Below the pieces are notes generated by a model. It had not been told where the DNA came from. It saw nothing but the letters and a program-made list of their open reading frames with translations, and made no database searches. Below are positions 63,179 to 64,000 of a DNA stretch of 64,000 bases, piece after piece (within the stretch, counting starts at the first letter, position 1; every line of letters starts with the position of its first letter). Source of the DNA: Lachnospiraceae bacterium UBA1721 (GTDB taxonomy: Bacteria > Bacillota > Clostridia > Lachnospirales > Lachnospiraceae). The stretch lies in NCBI GenBank assembly GCA_002317155.1, contig DCIR01000070.1, positions 44,421 to 108,420 on the forward strand, written 5' to 3'. Both the position numbers and the translations under genes were made by a program.

Positions 63179-63253
63179 ATTGTTTTTGCCGGAACCGAAA
63201 ACAATCCCGTAGTCAACTACGGCTATTTTCGGACCCCGCAAGGGTCCTTTTTT
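63179..63253 (+). terminator. Riboswitch expression platform: terminator with competing stems
   Basis: Terminator stem GGACCC (63231-63236) / GGGTCC (63242-63247) then six T. An overlapping antiterminator CCGAAAA (63195-63201) / TTTTCGG (63226-63232) encloses CCGTAG/CTACGG. A third stem ATTGTTTT (63179-63186) / AAAACAAT (63198-63205) competes with it. This allows ligand-controlled termination. Confidence 0.75.
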
Positions 63254-63317
63254 ATTATCCGAGTGTACTAACCCGGTATAAAAAGGTCTCCAGATTTATA
63301 TTAAAGGAGATAAAAAT

Positions 63318-64000
63318 ATGAAAAACAAAATGATCAAGGCTGCATCACTTCTTGCAGCAGGTGTTCTTGCATTCAGTCTTACTGCATGCAGCACTGAAAC
63401 AGAAACAGACAATTCAAACACAGACACCACCACCGAAGATACCACCAACACTGATATCAATGATGATGCTGACAACACCGCAGATGACAGCGCAGACAAC
63501 ACTGATGCTACCACCGATGGTGCTTCTATCACAATCGAGGTTACTGATGCTGAGGGTAACACCAGCAGCTACACCGGAACCACCGATGCTGAGAATCTTC
63601 TTGATGCTATCGCTGATATCGATGGCGTTACCGTTGACGGCTATACCTCTGACTGGGGTTACTATGTTACTACTGTTAACGATGTAGTAGCTGATTACGA
63701 TGCTGACGGTGCTTACTGGTCTATCTATGTAAATGGTGAATATGGTCAGTACGGCGTTGACTCTCAGCCTATCGCAGACGGAGACACCTATGCTCTTATT
63801 TATGAAGTATATTCAGCAGTTGAAGGAGTAAGCTTTACAATCGAAGTTACCGATGCTGAAGGCAACACCACCAGCTATCAGGGATATTCAAGCGATGAGT
63901 TTCTCTTCGACGCGCTTGACGATGTAGAAGAAGGATTTTCCTACGACGGATATGAATCTGACTGGGGATATTACATCACCACAGTTAACGACACCGTAGC
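63318..64000 (+). CDS. Cobalamin-regulated DUF4430 (transcobalamin-like) lipoprotein, C-terminus outside window
   Basis: At least 227 residues. Signal peptide with lipobox LTACSTE (Cys near 23), a Thr/Asp-rich linker (about 24-70), then DUF4430-like module 1 (about 73-170) with YWSIYVNGEYGQYGVDSQPI and DGDTYALIYEVYSAV. Module 2 begins near 173 (VSFTIEVTDAEGNTTSYQGY) and repeats SDWGYYITTVND. DUF4430 resembles the C-terminal domain of transcobalamin. RBS AAAGGAG precedes the ATG. With the upstream B12 riboswitch, a surface corrinoid-binding role is likely (inference). Domain naming is from pattern memory. Confidence 0.8.
   Translation, partial: MKNKMIKAASLLAAGVLAFSLTACSTETETDNSNTDTTTEDTTNTDINDDADNTADDSADNTDATTDGASITIEVTDAEGNTSSYTGTTDAENLLDAIADIDGVTVDGYTSDWGYYVTTVNDVVADYDADGAYWSIYVNGEYGQYGVDSQPIADGDTYALIYEVYSAVEGVSFTIEVTDAEGNTTSYQGYSSDEFLFDALDDVEEGFSYDGYESDWGYYITTVNDTV

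Larger units (their letters stand above)
62965..63317. other. Divergent gap between deoB and the B12-regulated lipoprotein
   Basis: This 353-base gap has no gene. The plus strand carries a candidate promoter (63018-63046), a cobalamin riboswitch (63051-63178), alternative hairpins and a terminator (63231-63253), then a strong ribosome site at about 63305. Confidence 0.8.

Overview
The window looks like chromosome from a Gram-positive, xylan-degrading gut or rumen anaerobe of the Lachnospiraceae (Butyrivibrio/Roseburia-like). This placement is inferred from gene content: Cys-type lipoproteins, no outer-membrane genes, a PASTA kinase, a SCIFF peptide, a GH3 enzyme with inverted domain order, a Rex-type GH8 and moderately low GC. 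No rRNA, tRNA, CRISPR array, prophage or intact insertion sequence was seen. Nearly every gene is on the minus strand; the exceptions are an AraC-type regulator, a LacI-type regulator and the last lipoprotein.

Layout. (1) 1-4152: the end of a MacB/FtsX-like export operon, with two HlyD-type lipoprotein adaptors and a permease cut by the window edge. (2) 4435-19182: one long probable operon. It starts with a secreted GH10 xylanase and continues with a 984-residue sugar-binding protein, two ABC permeases, a membrane NHL/TPR protein, a Yip1-like membrane protein, a large membrane-anchored DUF5696-type protein, a second permease pair and a second sugar-binding lipoprotein, ending at a strong terminator. 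No ATPase is encoded. A divergent AraC regulator lies across a 0.5-kb gap that carries direct repeats. (3) 20794-43134: xylan and glucuronate catabolism. It has two GH43 enzymes, an SGNH esterase, a GH8 exo-oligoxylanase, GH95 and GH3, plus the complete glucuronate-to-pyruvate route (uxaC, uxuB, uxuA, kdgK, kdgA). A LacI regulator has matching operator dyads at uxaC, kdgA and its own promoter. A GGDEF protein, a histidine phosphatase and a pgeF-like gene lie inside the cluster. (4) 43269-55086: the housekeeping block murE-priA-def-fmt-rsmB-rlmN-stp-prkC-rsgA. (5) 55145-55390: a GC-rich, hairpin-dense intergenic element. (6) 55573-62964: recJ, secDF, the SCIFF maturase and its 48-residue precursor peptide, and deoB. 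(7) 63018-64000: a cobalamin riboswitch with a terminator platform in front of a lipoprotein with DUF4430 (transcobalamin-like) repeats, cut by the window end.

How it fits together. GH10 cuts xylan at the cell surface. The double ABC system probably imports the oligosaccharides using a shared ATPase encoded elsewhere. GH43, GH8, GH3 and the esterase then trim them in the cytoplasm, and the released glucuronate goes through the Uxa/Uxu/Kdg pathway. No alpha-glucuronidase (GH67/GH115) is in the window. The best candidates for under-described biology are the dual-ABC/NHL/Yip1/DUF5696 operon and the B12-riboswitch-controlled DUF4430 lipoprotein.
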